Positions 1 through 9,207 of a DNA stretch of 46,302 nt are shown here, one piece after another. The number at the start of each line of letters is the position of its first letter. Within the stretch, counting starts at the first letter, position 1. The translations under genes were made by a program, and so were the position numbers. Location of the stretch: the NCBI RefSeq assembly GCF_000281045.1, contig NW_008246088.1, positions 617,328 through 663,629 of the forward strand, read 5' to 3'. The DNA comes from Saprolegnia diclina VS20 (Eukaryota > Oomycota > Saprolegniomycetes > Saprolegniales > Saprolegniaceae). The notes under the pieces are model-generated. The model had not been told where the DNA came from, made no database searches, and was given only the letters and a program-made list of their open reading frames with translations.

Positions 1-237
1 GCTACTGCGATGACCGCCAAGGACCAGGCCAAGGACAAGCAAGTAGCGAAACTCAAGGCCGACGTCCAGCTCTTGCTCAGTCTGGAGCAAGACCGCAGTG
101 ACGACGACGACGACGAAGACATGGTGCATGCAGAGGTAACGCCCTGCGCGTACTTGGACCCAAACTACGAAGCGCAGCCTCCAGCGTACATGGACACGGA
201 CGACCCTTGGATCAGCGACGGCTACGCAGTCTTGTAG
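1..237 (+). CDS. 3' end of an acidic hypothetical protein (5' partial)
   Basis: The reading frame is open from the first base of the window to a TAG at 235-237, so this is probably the last exon of a gene that begins upstream. The first ATG in frame is at 10, but nothing shows it is the true start. The visible part has a Lys/Ala-rich helical stretch, an acidic run (SDDDDDED) around residues 30-37 and a Pro/Tyr/Asp-rich tail ending in GYAVL. I recognise no domain. The acidic run suggests a soluble nuclear or cytoplasmic protein, which is only inference. Confidence 0.5.
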   Translation, partial: ATAMTAKDQAKDKQVAKLKADVQLLLSLEQDRSDDDDDEDMVHAEVTPCAYLDPNYEAQPPAYMDTDDPWISDGYAVL

Positions 238-800
238 TCGATATAGCATAGGACAGTAAACACTAAGTGAATAATCAAAACAACGTTTGTACTCGTGTTG
301 TGTGTTGCTTGATGTTCTGGTACGCTTCTCAAATCTGGTAGAACCTCTTGAGGGCGTTCTAGTCACGCCTTGCACCTGCGAGCGTCACCTCCGCCATGTG
401 AGTGCCATTGTGTACTCTAAGCGCACACTACCTAAGCTCGTCATTCCACCAATCATCGATCTGATTTACGCAATACCACCGCATGATTGGCTGATCGCCG
501 TGAGCGAATGGGCCGTCGACCCTCACAGCGAGTCAGCAATACATGAGGTCCTTTTAAACTCTTAACGCCCGACCATATATTGAAGGACTCACAGCCCGAA
601 TTATAGCGCTTGTTGCAAGAACTACAAAAGCCAAGGTCGTTCATCGCACACCCGTCGCCTGTCGTCACCAGCTTCAAGTTGCGTGGTTTCAGCCAAACCG
701 CAAGTTGGAACGGTTGACGGCGTGGACGTCGGCCGGCGTCATCTCCAACCGGCGCGTGTCGCACCGGCCATTTTGCGTGGACAAGACTGCCGACACGACG
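238..800. other. Intergenic region, no gene seen
   Basis: This stretch lies between the stop of the upstream gene and the half-SWEET start. One short open frame (287-565, plus strand) has neither a recognisable domain nor the third-position GC bias of the real genes here. I see no RNA gene or repeat. The last 130 bases are GC-rich and open in the frame of the next gene, probably as 5' UTR. Confidence 0.5.
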
Positions 801-1478
801 ATGCCGGAAGCAGCATCGGCAGCCACGTGGGTCAACGCGCTCGGCTTCAGCGGCGGCGTGATCCTCTCGATCTGCACGGTGCCGCAGATCTACTCGATCG
901 TCAAGACCAAGTCGGCCGGCGATGTCTCGATGGTCTTTACCGTCATGTACTTTTTTGGTGTCGCGACGTCGGCGGCCTACATGTTTCTCATCAACGCCTA
1001 CGCCGCCGCGTGGCCGCTCGCGATCGAAACCATCTTTGGCGCGTCGCTTTGCTTCCTTGTCTACTACTACACGCGCGCGCGCCGGGCGCCGTACGACGTC
1101 ATCGCATCCTCCCACCACTGCGAGGTCGACATGCAGCGCGAGCTCAAGCTGCTCCAAGCCAGCCTCGAGCTCGCCGTTTGGTTCGAGTCGGCGCTCAGAA
1201 CCTTGGAGGCCGACATGGGTATTTCCTTGGGCGTATCGCGCCCGCCCTTGTCGCTCACGGTCACATTCAAAGCCCCAAACGCGATGTTTACCCAGCTCTA
1301 CCCGTTCATGGTCATCCAAGCCGGCCTCGCACGCGTCGCAATTGCGTCGCCGAGTGTCTCGGAGACCGACTTGGCCGCCTTGCTCGCCGAGTGTCGGACC
1401 ATGGGCAAGCGGTCGTTTGAGGCACCGACGTCGAACCACGTGCAAGGCTCGTACCGTCAGCTCGCCGACTCGGTGTAG
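801..1478 (+). CDS. Half-SWEET (MtN3/saliva, PQ-loop) sugar transporter-like protein
   Basis: A 225-residue membrane protein. Residues 10-90 hold three hydrophobic helices forming one MtN3/saliva repeat: a first helix ending in the PQ motif (CTVPQIYSIVKTKSAGDVS, PQ at residues 28-29), a second helix and a third ending in YYYTR. SWEET and SemiSWEET proteins move sugars across membranes, and a single repeat must dimerise to form a pore. About 130 residues follow the repeat and resemble no domain I know. The ATG at 801 is preferred over in-frame ATGs from 705 because it sits just before the first helix; the upstream codons look like leader sequence. The helix region closely resembles the partial gene at 46091. 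Substrate and membrane are not deducible. Confidence 0.8.
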   Translation: MPEAASAATWVNALGFSGGVILSICTVPQIYSIVKTKSAGDVSMVFTVMYFFGVATSAAYMFLINAYAAAWPLAIETIFGASLCFLVYYYTRARRAPYDVIASSHHCEVDMQRELKLLQASLELAVWFESALRTLEADMGISLGVSRPPLSLTVTFKAPNAMFTQLYPFMVIQAGLARVAIASPSVSETDLAALLAECRTMGKRSFEAPTSNHVQGSYRQLADSV

Positions 1479-1492
1479 AGACGAGTACGTTC

Positions 1493-1500
1493 TACTAGTA
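1493..1500. promoter_or_regulatory. TACTAGTA palindrome after the half-SWEET stop
   Basis: One of at least eight copies of this 8-bp palindrome in the window, here 15 bp after the stop codon. Its role is unknown; see the finding on its enrichment. Confidence 0.3.
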
Positions 1501-1565
1501 TGGTACCAAGGACTTCGATGGCAGTAAGGTTTCAACTCGAAGCAGCATAAAGTTTGATGACGTTA

Positions 1566-2333
1566 TTAGCAAAAAGTTGTGCCAACGAGGATGATGTCGG
1601 GCACGACTGCCTTGTCGAGACCGCGGTACTTGAGACCAAAGACCATCGTACGCAGGTCGTAGCCGTAGACCTTGTCGCCGACGTCGACGCTTTTACCGAG
1701 ATGACTCACAACGTGGTGCCGCGTGTCGTTGACGCCCAAGTCGTTGGCGCTTGCGACTTCCAGCTCGACGACCGCGCCGTCGTATGGCCCCCACTGCTGC
1801 CCTGTGTAGTCGATATCCACCGGCTCGGCGTCCAAGACGATGTACGGCTCGCGCTCCATGCGAATGCGGATCGGCGGGTCGCGAAAGTACATGCTCGCTG
1901 TCACGATGCCCTCGTCGCCGGTCGACGGGTCGATGAGATGGAGCTGATGGCTCACGCGGGCGACAACGACGACGCGCGGCAAGTTGAGCTTGAGTGCGAG
2001 CGCTTTGGAGGCGACCACGAGGTCATACCGCTGCAGTGGACACACCTCGACGAGATGCGTGTGCTGCACAGCCGCGCTGCCGACGGTCCGCGACGTGGTA
2101 GTCCGGCACGGGAAGTTTGCATGAAGCTTCGTCACGAGCGTACGGGCGCGCGCTTGGTCGGCAAAGTAAAGGTCGAAGCCCGTGTCGCAGGGCTCGAGCA
2201 CGAGCACGTCGGCGTCGGCGAGGACGCGATCGAGGACCAGCGCAGCCTGTGGTGTTGAGCTACTGCGGCGGACTTGTACGAGCGCCTTCCATGGCGTGCG
2301 AAGATGGCTCGAAGCGTAGTGGGAGAGATGCAT
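1566..2333 (-). CDS. Truncated NMD3-like protein (core region only)
   Basis: A 255-residue single-exon frame matching the middle of NMD3, the adaptor that links nascent 60S ribosomal subunits to the export receptor Crm1. Recognisable landmarks in order are WKALVQVR (residues 15-22), GFDLYFADQ, a VPCR-like NFPCRTTTSR, HLIDPSTG, SHLGKSVDVGDKVYGYDL and VPDIILV near the end. Full NMD3 is about 500 residues. Here the N-terminal part with the CxxC zinc ribbons is absent, and the protein stops right after the VPDIILV block, so the usual C-terminal export/import signal tail is missing too. The ATG is in frame but the region upstream (to 2450) carries no NMD3-like sequence in any frame. It may be a remnant paralogue or a reduced, still-expressed core. 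It is divergent from the 3-oxoacyl-ACP synthase gene. Confidence 0.7.
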   Translation of the reverse strand: MHLSHYASSHLRTPWKALVQVRRSSSTPQAALVLDRVLADADVLVLEPCDTGFDLYFADQARARTLVTKLHANFPCRTTTSRTVGSAAVQHTHLVEVCPLQRYDLVVASKALALKLNLPRVVVVARVSHQLHLIDPSTGDEGIVTASMYFRDPPIRIRMEREPYIVLDAEPVDIDYTGQQWGPYDGAVVELEVASANDLGVNDTRHHVVSHLGKSVDVGDKVYGYDLRTMVFGLKYRGLDKAVVPDIILVGTTFC

Positions 2334-2648
2334 CTTGGTGCTAAGAAGCGCAAGTGGAAATGAGGCAGCGTAGCCATCGCTCGGCGAATGCCACGAGGTC
2401 CGGCCGGAAGCGCACCGGAACGTTCGGCCACAGCGCGGCTCGTAGGAATGCTGGTCGTTCGAGAGCGTTGGTGGATATGGTCGAGTATCCGGCGACTAAT
2501 CGAAAGGCTAGTCGGTAGAGCGAAAACCCCGTGAATATTCCGCGATTATCCGGATAAACAATAAAAACCTATGCGTCAAACCGATCTAGTCGAAAACCGA
2601 CTAGGCGCATCCTGGTTGGCTGGTCATTTTGGACGCCGAACGAGCCCG
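2334..2648. other. Divergent promoter region between NMD3-like and FabF-like genes
   Basis: About 315 bp separate the two divergent starts. It holds a perfect TTATCCGGATAA palindrome (2546-2557) and a partial copy (2485-2494). Part of it could be the 5' end of the FabF-like coding region if the ATG at 2571 is used. Confidence 0.5.
2546..2557. promoter_or_regulatory. TTATCCGGATAA palindrome, candidate promoter element
   Basis: A perfect 12-bp palindrome lying 14 bp before the first in-frame ATG (2571) and 92 bp before the preferred ATG (2649) of the FabF-like gene. The same core recurs near other starts in this window. Confidence 0.45.
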
Positions 2649-4346
2649 ATGTTTCCACCTCCGCCTGCGGCGCTGAGCCGACGTGTCGTCATCACTGGCC
2701 TTGGCGCGGTCACGCCCTTGGGCGTTGGCCTCGAGGCCACGTGGAACCGCCTCATCAACGGCGACTGCGGTATCTCGACCTTGACGTCGTTCGACACGAC
2801 GGGCCTCGACTGCACGGTGGGCGGCCAAGTCCCGGACTTTGACCCGCTCGAGCACATCAACCGTCGCGAGGCGCGCAGCCAAGACGTGCGGTTCATTTCG
2901 TTTGCCATCGCCGCTGCCAACGAAGCCATCAAGGATGCGCAATGGACGCCGGCGTCGGACGCAGCCAAGGAACGTGCGGGTGTGGCGATCGGCGCAGGCA
3001 TTGGCAACCTTCAGGAGATCGTCGAGACCGCAGCGCTTGTCCAGCAGCAGGTAATGCATCCTCGGATAGTCCACAGCCATTGTGACCATGCTTGTAGAAG
3101 TACCGCCGGGTTTCGCCCTTCTTTGTGCCACGTATCTTGATCAACCTGGCTGCGGGGCACGTCAGCATGATGCACGGCCTCAAGGTACATCCATACTACG
3201 CTACATACGCGAGAGCAAGCAGCGAACGTAGGGCCCCAATCATGCGTGCACGACGGCCTGCGCCACCGGCAGCCACAGCATTGGCGATGCCTACCGCTTC
3301 ATTCGCAACGGCGGTACGCCGGTTCCGCATTCTCAGCCTCCGTAGACGAACGTCCATGCGTAGATGCGGATGTGATGGTCGCTGGCGGCTCGGAAGCGAG
3401 CTTGAACCCACTCTCGATGTGCGGCTTTCTCCGCGCCAAGGCGCTGGCGACAAAGGTTCTTGTGTATTCCACTGCGGCCGGTATCCCTAATGTACTTGCA
3501 CTGTAGTTTAATGACAACCCCGAGGCTGCCTCGCGGCCCTTTGACGCGCAGCGCGACGGCTTTGTCATGGGCGAAGGCGCTGGCGTCTGCTTCCTCGAGG
3601 TAGCCGTCGCCGGTTCGTGGAAATGGATCGAAACGTGCTTGCGAGTAGGAGTACGAGCACGCCAAGGCGCGCGGGGCGCGCATCTACGGCGAGATCCGCG
3701 GCTACGGTCTGAGTGGCGACGCGCATCACTTGACGGCCCCGACAGAGAACGGGGACGGCGCCTTCCGGTAGGCGCAACGCAAGCTCGGATCATGTTGAAT
3801 GGGACGATCCTAGCGCGATGCAGTCGGCGGTGGCGCAGTCGGGTCTTCAGTTCTCAGACATTGGCTACATCAATGCGCACGCCACGTCGACGCCTCTGGG
3901 TGACGCGGCCGAGAACCGCGCGATCAAGCGCCTCTTTGGTATGACTCTGGAAAGCGACTAGCACATTAGCCTCGTATCCATAGGGTCGCACGCATACAAC
4001 CTCAGCGTCTCGTCGACCAAGGTGCGTTATTGGATCTGACCAGAAATCACATACGAGATGATATAGGGTGCCGTGGGGCACTTGCTGGGCGCGGCGGGCG
4101 CCATCGAAGCCATCTTTGCCCTCAAGGCCATGCACGAGGTAGCCATTTATTCCAGGTCGGACTATGGAAACGAGTGCGTTCGAGTAGAGTGTCCTTCCGC
4201 CGACGCTCAATTTGCATGAAAAAATCGACGAGTTCGACTTGGATTACGTGCCTCTCGAAGCCAAAGCCCGCACGGTCAACGCTGTCCTCTCCAACTCGTT
4301 TGGCTTTGGCGGCACCAACTCGTCGCTCTGCTTTGCCAAGATCTAG
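2649..4346 (-). other. Shadow-free note: no gene on the minus strand here
   Basis: Open minus-strand frames in this interval follow the exon pattern of the plus-strand synthase gene and have no domain content; they are not genes. Confidence 0.6.
2649..4346 (+). CDS. OXSM: 3-oxoacyl-[ACP] synthase, mitochondrial type (FabF/KAS II, OXSM-like)
   Basis: Condenses malonyl-ACP with a growing acyl-ACP in type II fatty acid synthesis; in eukaryotes outside plastids this is the mitochondrial pathway that feeds lipoate synthesis. Exons read as 2649-3050, 3098-3184, 3232-3313, 3364-3455, 3507-3599, 3649-3767, 3814-3938, 3984-4021, 4067-4138 and 4188-4346, giving 422 residues, the normal family length. 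The nine introns are 45-51 bp, phases agree throughout, and every acceptor is TAG. The catalytic Cys is in TTACATG (C173), the two His are in [11 protein letters not shown] (H314) and [11 protein letters not shown] (H351), with K346 before the latter. GFGGTNSS near the C-terminus is the family's terminal Gly loop. A second ATG at 2571 would add 26 residues that could serve as a mitochondrial presequence; the start is therefore uncertain. Confidence 0.92.
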
Positions 4347-5210
4347 AGGTCGGCCATTAAAATGCACTTGGAATTGGCGTTTCTTTTAAATTGCTTGTGG
4401 TTTGTATGAGTTCGACTGATATTAAAGCCGATACGAGTGCATAGTGTATTTGAGTGAAAAATATGCAATTGTGAGACAATTGCTTGATTGGGATACTCCC
4501 TTTCTGCAACGCCAGCCCTCCTTTTCGATCCCGTCACGTTGTGCGCGCCTCCTTCTCGCTTGATCACCCTCTCTTCATGATGGCACAGTGCATGTGCTGC
4601 TATGACCAAGTACTTCTAGTGTACTAGTACTCCAGTATACTCGTAGATCCGTATTGAAAAAAGAGCAGACAAACATAGACTCGGCCTTGGCTTGCCTCTG
4701 TGCACGCTTCTGGTTCACCATCTGCCTGATGTGACTAAACTCTGTATGCAGGCGGCGGTCGTGGACGGGTGTACACCGGTACACCAGGTGTGAACGCTGT
4801 CCTCCGTACTAGTCACTATGCCAAACGGCGGGCCCAATATTGGAGGTATTGCAGCTGTGGAGAACCGCGCTGCTGCACTTCGAGGAAGACATCGTGCTAG
4901 TCTCTGGAGATGCAAGCAGAAGGGGTTTTGCCATGCAGCCTCGTTCGTCGTTGAGCCGCAGTGGCGCATGCCGTCTTTAGACTTGCGACATTCATACCAG
5001 GTCGGAGCAATCCTTCATTTCTCCGGCCCACCGGTTGCAAACATAGCATCTTGGCATCGAAAGGCGTGTGTTTTGATGGTACAGCTGCAAACTGAGGGAT
5101 TTTCTCACAAAGATCCAGCCCGCGCATTTCATGCATCCATATCTACGAGTATCATGCACAAGTACAACCGAACTCTGAGCTGCATTTTCGCTTTTGCAAC
5201 GTCCAACACC
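4347..5210. other. Intergenic region, no gene seen
   Basis: An open plus-strand frame runs from 4818 into the SPRY gene, but its first 131 codons lack domain content and coding bias, so I treat it as upstream leader. The palindrome GTACTAGTAC is at 4621-4630. No RNA gene or repeat was seen. Confidence 0.5.
4621..4630. promoter_or_regulatory. GTACTAGTAC palindrome
   Basis: A perfect 10-bp palindrome containing the TACTAGTA core that recurs in the window. Function unknown. Confidence 0.3.
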
Positions 5211-5798
5211 ATGCCGGGTCCCCTACTCCTCACCTCCGAAGTTCACGTTCCGACGCAGACCGCGTGGCTCGCACCGCCGTCGTCGGCGCTGATTCTTGAC
5301 CACCGCAAGGCCGATATCGTGGCCTCGCGCCATTGGCAGACATGCCGGGGCGCGTCACCGACGCTGACCTACTCGATGCAATTCGATGCCATTGGCTGCC
5401 GCCACATTGTCCTCGGTGTCTCGGGTCAGTGCTGCTCGCGCCTCGCCGACGTCGTTGGCATCGACTTTGACGTGCGCACGGGCGCTGTGCTCTGGACTTC
5501 AGAGCGCAACGTTCACTACGAGACCGACGCGGCGTACACGTACGAGTGGGGTGCGTCTGACGCGCACATCGTCACGGTCGAGCATGATGTGTCGGCGCAC
5601 GAACTCCGCTTCTTCATGAACGGCATGTCCATGGGCATTGTGCTTCGGGACGTGCCCGAGTCGTGTACGTACCCAGCCATGGCGCTCCGAGGCGCACTGC
5701 AGCCCAACGCGACCACGATCGTGCGGCTAGTCGAAAACCCGCCCAACAATTCCCAAGTACTAGTATTTTTCTATGATAATTTACGTATTTTTCTGTGA
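5211..5798 (+). CDS. SPRY-domain protein, copy 1
   Basis: A 195-residue protein made almost entirely of one SPRY (B30.2-like) fold, a beta-sandwich used for protein binding. The SPRY signature is visible as DVVGIDFDVRTGAVL, then ELRFFMNGMSMGIVLRDVP and YPAMALRG. The ATG at 5211 is chosen because the same start context (ATGCC followed by a Pro-rich start) is used by the neighbouring copy at 6114, and sequence before it lacks coding character. The last residues (LVFFYDNLRIFL) differ in composition from the rest, and the true end could lie behind an unrecognised splice site near 5750. No partner or pathway can be named. It is a tandem relative of the next gene. Confidence 0.72.
   Translation: MPGPLLLTSEVHVPTQTAWLAPPSSALILDHRKADIVASRHWQTCRGASPTLTYSMQFDAIGCRHIVLGVSGQCCSRLADVVGIDFDVRTGAVLWTSERNVHYETDAAYTYEWGASDAHIVTVEHDVSAHELRFFMNGMSMGIVLRDVPESCTYPAMALRGALQPNATTIVRLVENPPNNSQVLVFFYDNLRIFL
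5756..5765. promoter_or_regulatory. AGTACTAGTA palindromic motif at the end of SPRY copy 1
   Basis: A copy of the TACTAGTA core lying within the last 45 bases of the first SPRY gene, where the reading frame loses its coding character. It may mark the 3' region. Confidence 0.3.
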
Positions 5799-6113
5799 TT
5801 ATAATGCGCGTTCTGGAAGGTTAGCGAGCGACGTGTGGCATACGTGAGGCACGGGTACTCGACATTGGGTACTCGAAGGAAATTGCAGCGCACGATGCAC
5901 CCCGTCGTCCCTCGTTGCTTGAAGTTGATGGTCGAAGGCGCGAGAAACGGTCCTTGAAGTTGAAGTTGGTGGGACACCAAAGGTAACGACGGGTCGCGGA
6001 ATTCGCGTTGGGTCCATCTAAAATCGAAGGTGGTCAAGTAACATCGTACGAGGCTAGTATTGGACTCGCCTTTCCCACTTTGCACTTTGCGATTATCCTT
6101 CTCCTACAAAACC
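5799..6113. other. Spacer between the tandem SPRY genes
   Basis: About 315 bp without coding features. It presumably carries the 3' UTR of copy 1 and the promoter of copy 2; no specific element was recognised. Confidence 0.5.
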
Positions 6114-6656
6114 ATGCCTGTCTTCCCGGTGTCTCCGACCAGCATGTGCAAGGTCGTCGACCTCAGCTCCGCGGTGCCCACCAAGGCGGCGGCCCAGTGG
6201 CAACCAACAAGTCCGACGGCAACAACCCAGTTGACTGTCGCCGCCACCAAGCAGTGGCAAGCCTTCCGCAGTGCCACGCCGTCGACCGACTACACGGTTG
6301 AGTTTCAGTCGCTTGGCTGCCGCTACCTCGTACTCGGGTTGAGCGCCGAGCCGTGCGCACGCCAGAGCGATGTCATCGGTGTTCAATTCGACATTCGCAC
6401 CGGCGCCGTGCTCAGGTCGTCCGAGCAGTTGGTCGATTTTGCGTCCGACGCCGCGTACTCGGTCGAGTGGCAAGCTAACGACGAGCTCGTCGTCCACGTC
6501 CAGCTAAATGCAAAGACGCGCGCCTTGAGCTACTTTGTCAACGGCCGTGCGATTGGCGTGACCCTTCGCAATATGCCTGCCGCATGCGTGTACCCAGCCG
6601 TCGCGCTTCGAGGCGCGGCCCTCGACGCGTCCGTGACCGAGCTCACGCTGCGATAA
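6114..6656 (+). CDS. SPRY-domain protein, copy 2
   Basis: A 180-residue, single-exon relative of the preceding gene. Conserved landmarks line up in the same order: LGCRYLVLGLS, DVIGVQFDIRTGAVL, ALSYFVNGRAIGVTLRNMP and YPAVALRG. The N-terminal 40 residues are Ser/Thr/Pro-rich and differ from copy 1. The ATG at 6114 is preferred to one at 6060 because it fits the start of copy 1 and the encoded residues before it have no counterpart there. An AATAAA-like stretch (aataaacac) lies about 45 bp after the stop. SPRY domains bind proteins; the ligand cannot be inferred. Confidence 0.78.
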   Translation: MPVFPVSPTSMCKVVDLSSAVPTKAAAQWQPTSPTATTQLTVAATKQWQAFRSATPSTDYTVEFQSLGCRYLVLGLSAEPCARQSDVIGVQFDIRTGAVLRSSEQLVDFASDAAYSVEWQANDELVVHVQLNAKTRALSYFVNGRAIGVTLRNMPAACVYPAVALRGAALDASVTELTLR

Positions 6657-6776
6657 GTGGCACCAAACCTTGTAGCACTATAAAATTATCCTAAAACGAC
6701 AATAAACACACAATATATCCCTGTGAGATTCTGCATATTAGAAGGCTCTCACAGAGTGCTGTATCCTATTCAAGTC

Positions 6777-7608
6777 CTATCCACTGTAGCGCCCGATGAG
6801 CGATGGCGGCGGCAGCGCGTCCATGATCTCGGGGTGCGCGATCATGTAGGCTTCAATCGTCGTCTTGCGGTCGCCCAGAAATGAATGCTTCAAGAAATCG
6901 ACGTGGACTTGCTACTCGATAGCATCAGTCACCCTGAACCGCTCGTTGGTGACGAGTGTACCTCGCCGAGCTTGGCGACCGATAGGAGGCAGTGGCGGAG
7001 GTAGACCTACGCAATTCGCTGCTTTCTGTCGTATCTACAGGTGACGTACCCGGCACGGAAGAATGCCGCTCTCGGGACCCCAGCCCCAGATCGTGTCGAG
7101 ACCAAACTGCCCGTAGCGCTCGTCAAAGAAGGCTTGACCACTACGATAGCACCAGCCTTTGAATTGCAGCGCATGCGAGAACGTACTTGGCTTGGACCAC
7201 CGCCTCGTCGGTCCAGCGAAGGCACATGAGCGCCTTGTCTCTCGAGCCGTCCGTCTCTTCGTACTCGACTGGCTGGATGTCGTAGAGGTGCTCCCGGCGG
7301 CGAAACGATACCACTTGGTCTTCTGGCACTTCGAAGACACTCACGATAAAGCTGCTGCCCGGACTTGGCTCGACGCAGAGGCACGCAAACTCCTACGTGA
7401 CGTCAAGCTACGGGTATCGTCGATGCTGCACCTTTGTCGTGGGGTTGGCAACCTTCTCGGGGAAGAAGATTGAGCCTGGCAGCGCGAAGACGCGGCGGTA
7501 GCCATGCACACGGCCAAGGCGGAAGCGCTGCATCGTCGCGCCAAAGGTCGACCGCGCCGACGTCTCGGAGAGGAGCGACCCGTACCCGAGGATCTTGACC
7601 ATCGCCAT
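6777..7608 (-). CDS. Gamma-glutamylcyclotransferase-like (AIG2/GGCT fold) protein, copy A
   Basis: A 217-residue protein in five exons: 7608-7432, 7392-7187, 7140-7050, 7006-6962 and 6911-6777 (minus strand), with introns of 39-50 bp. It starts MAMVKILGYGSLLSETSARS; the YGSL motif near the N-terminus is the substrate-pocket signature of the GGCT/AIG2 fold, whose members cleave gamma-glutamyl peptides to 5-oxoproline or act on related amides. Other conserved stretches are LRWTDEAV in exon 2 and FGLDTIWGWG in exon 3. The catalytic Glu cannot be assigned with confidence; acidic residues in QPVEYEETD are candidates. The copy at 7995-8824 has the same exon lengths for exons 2-5 and the same intron phases, so the pair arose by tandem duplication. 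An ATG two codons later is an alternative start. Confidence 0.75.
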
Positions 7609-7994
7609 CGTGGTCGACTTCCGAAATGCGATTTATCCGCGATGCCACGTATGCGTCTTGAAATATATTCATATATAAAGGCTATGGATTGTGAGAGTGA
7701 ATATTCTTGTGACCGATGCTTGGAGCGTCGAGTTCCACCAGGACATCGGAACTCTTGCCCAGCCATTCGTTGACATTAGTGTCGGTCGATCGTAATATTG
7801 AGCTTTACATGTGAGCCCTATATTGTACTCGAACCAACGCAGTCTCACAGTCTCAAAATGGGATGCCGATGCAGCCACCAAAATGCTCACCACGACAACG
7901 TAGTCCACTGTGCCCACTTGATTTTCAACGGAATAAGATTTTGGTTGCATTCACAGTATTGGAGACGCGGATAGCCCTACGCAGCAGCGCAGAG

Positions 7995-8824
7995 CTACCC
8001 GCTGTAGCGACTCGCCAAGTGGGGCGGTGGCAGCTCGTGCATAATGTCCGGGTGCTGGGCCAAGTACGTCTTGATCGTCGTCTTGCGGTCGCTCAGGTAC
8101 GTGTTCTTGACAAAGTCGTCGTAAACCGCCTAGTATGCGTCGTCCGAGCCACTCGCAGAAGGGTATGGTCGCACCTCGCCCAATTTTTCGACCGCAAGAA
8201 TGCAGTGCCGCATGTACACCTGTACAATCTCACATTATTAACCGCATTGCAGGCGCGTGGTTGTACCCGGCACGGCAGGATGCCGCTGTCGTGGCCAAAG
8301 CCCCAGATCGTGTCGAGGCCATACGCTGTGTAGAGCTTGTCAAACTCGTCTTGGCCGCTACGTGCATACTAGTACTCGGCATCACATATTGTCGCAAGCG
8401 TACCGTGCAACAATGTACTCGGCGTCCGTCCAGCGGCAGCACATCAAGCCCGTGTTGATGCGGCCATTGACTTCTTCAAACTCGACGGTCTCGATTTTGA
8501 ACTCTTCTTCGCGGGCATAGAAGCCCATGAGCTGGTCCTCGGGGATCTCAAACACCGAAATCGTAAACGAGCACCCGTCGCACGGCTCGGCCGAGAGGCT
8601 GGCCATCTCCTACGACGACGCTGTCCGCTAGAGCTGGTCGGCGCAGGAGGTACCTTGGTCTCGAGGCGCGCAATGTTGCGCTGGAAAAAGATGGACGCGG
8701 GGTGCGCAAAGACGCGTCGGTAGTTCTTGACGCGTGCGAGGCGGAAGCGGCTCACGTGGTGGCCAAAGGTCGACCGCGCCGAGAGCTCTGAGAGCAACGA
8801 GCCGTACCCGATGATGTTGACCAT
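7995..8824 (-). CDS. Gamma-glutamylcyclotransferase-like (AIG2/GGCT fold) protein, copy B
   Basis: A 215-residue protein in five exons: 8824-8654, 8609-8404, 8357-8267, 8219-8175 and 8129-7995 (minus strand), introns 44-47 bp. It begins MVNIIGYGSLLSELSARS with the YGSL motif, and shows CCRWTDAEYIVAR and GLDTIWGFGHDSGILPCR, each matching copy A. Exons 2 to 5 (206, 91, 45 and 135 nt) have exactly the same lengths as in copy A; exon 1 is two codons shorter. One intron ends in CAG while most in the window end in TAG. A TACTAGTACT palindrome sits inside the second intron. ATCCGGAT lies 19 bp before the ATG. Which gamma-glutamyl or amide substrate is used cannot be read from sequence. Confidence 0.77.
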
Positions 8825-8842
8825 GCCACTTGCCGACTGATC

Positions 8843-8873
8843 ATCCGGATATTTGTCAATTTTTATCCGGAAT
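8843..8873. promoter_or_regulatory. Two ATCCGGAT-type sites before GGCT-like copy B
   Basis: ATCCGGAT at 8843-8850 and TTATCCGGAAT at 8863-8873 lie 19 and 39 bp upstream of the start codon (8824, minus strand). Such close spacing fits a core promoter or initiator-near element. Confidence 0.45.
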
Positions 8874-9207
8874 CCACTCAGATCTGAAATGGGTGTTGTG
8901 GCAAAATGGAGCAACTCAGCCGAGTCCCTTGGTGACGTAGAACAGGCCGCCAACAACGCACAGATGCGTCGGCAGTAACACACGCCCTTCGACCGGTAGC
9001 CGAGGCAGTGCACGACATGTGAGAACGGACAAGATCAATAGCCGCCACGACCACAAGGTAGTCCCCGCGTTGATGCGCCAACTTTCGGGCTGCGAGCAGC
9101 TCCGTACGCCACAGGGCGTGGCCTCGCCTATGGCGTGTACCCGTGGCGATAGACAATATGTCCATAATGTGTTCAAAAAGACTAGTAACAGATTAGCCGT
9201 CCCTGAA
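8874..9207. other. Intergenic region, no gene seen
   Basis: Between the start of GGCT-like copy B and the stop of the secreted protein gene (both minus strand). A long plus-strand frame that starts at 9019 is the antisense of the secreted protein gene and is not a gene. Confidence 0.5.

Noticed and set aside
453-1535. Long minus-strand frame opposite the half-SWEET gene
   Set aside because: It is an antisense shadow produced by high third-position GC; it has no domain, is rich in Arg and His, and the plus strand has real membrane helices.
4818-5210. N-terminal extension of SPRY copy 1
   Set aside because: The frame is open, but the codons lack coding bias and have no counterpart in the tandem copy; ATG 5211 is preferred.
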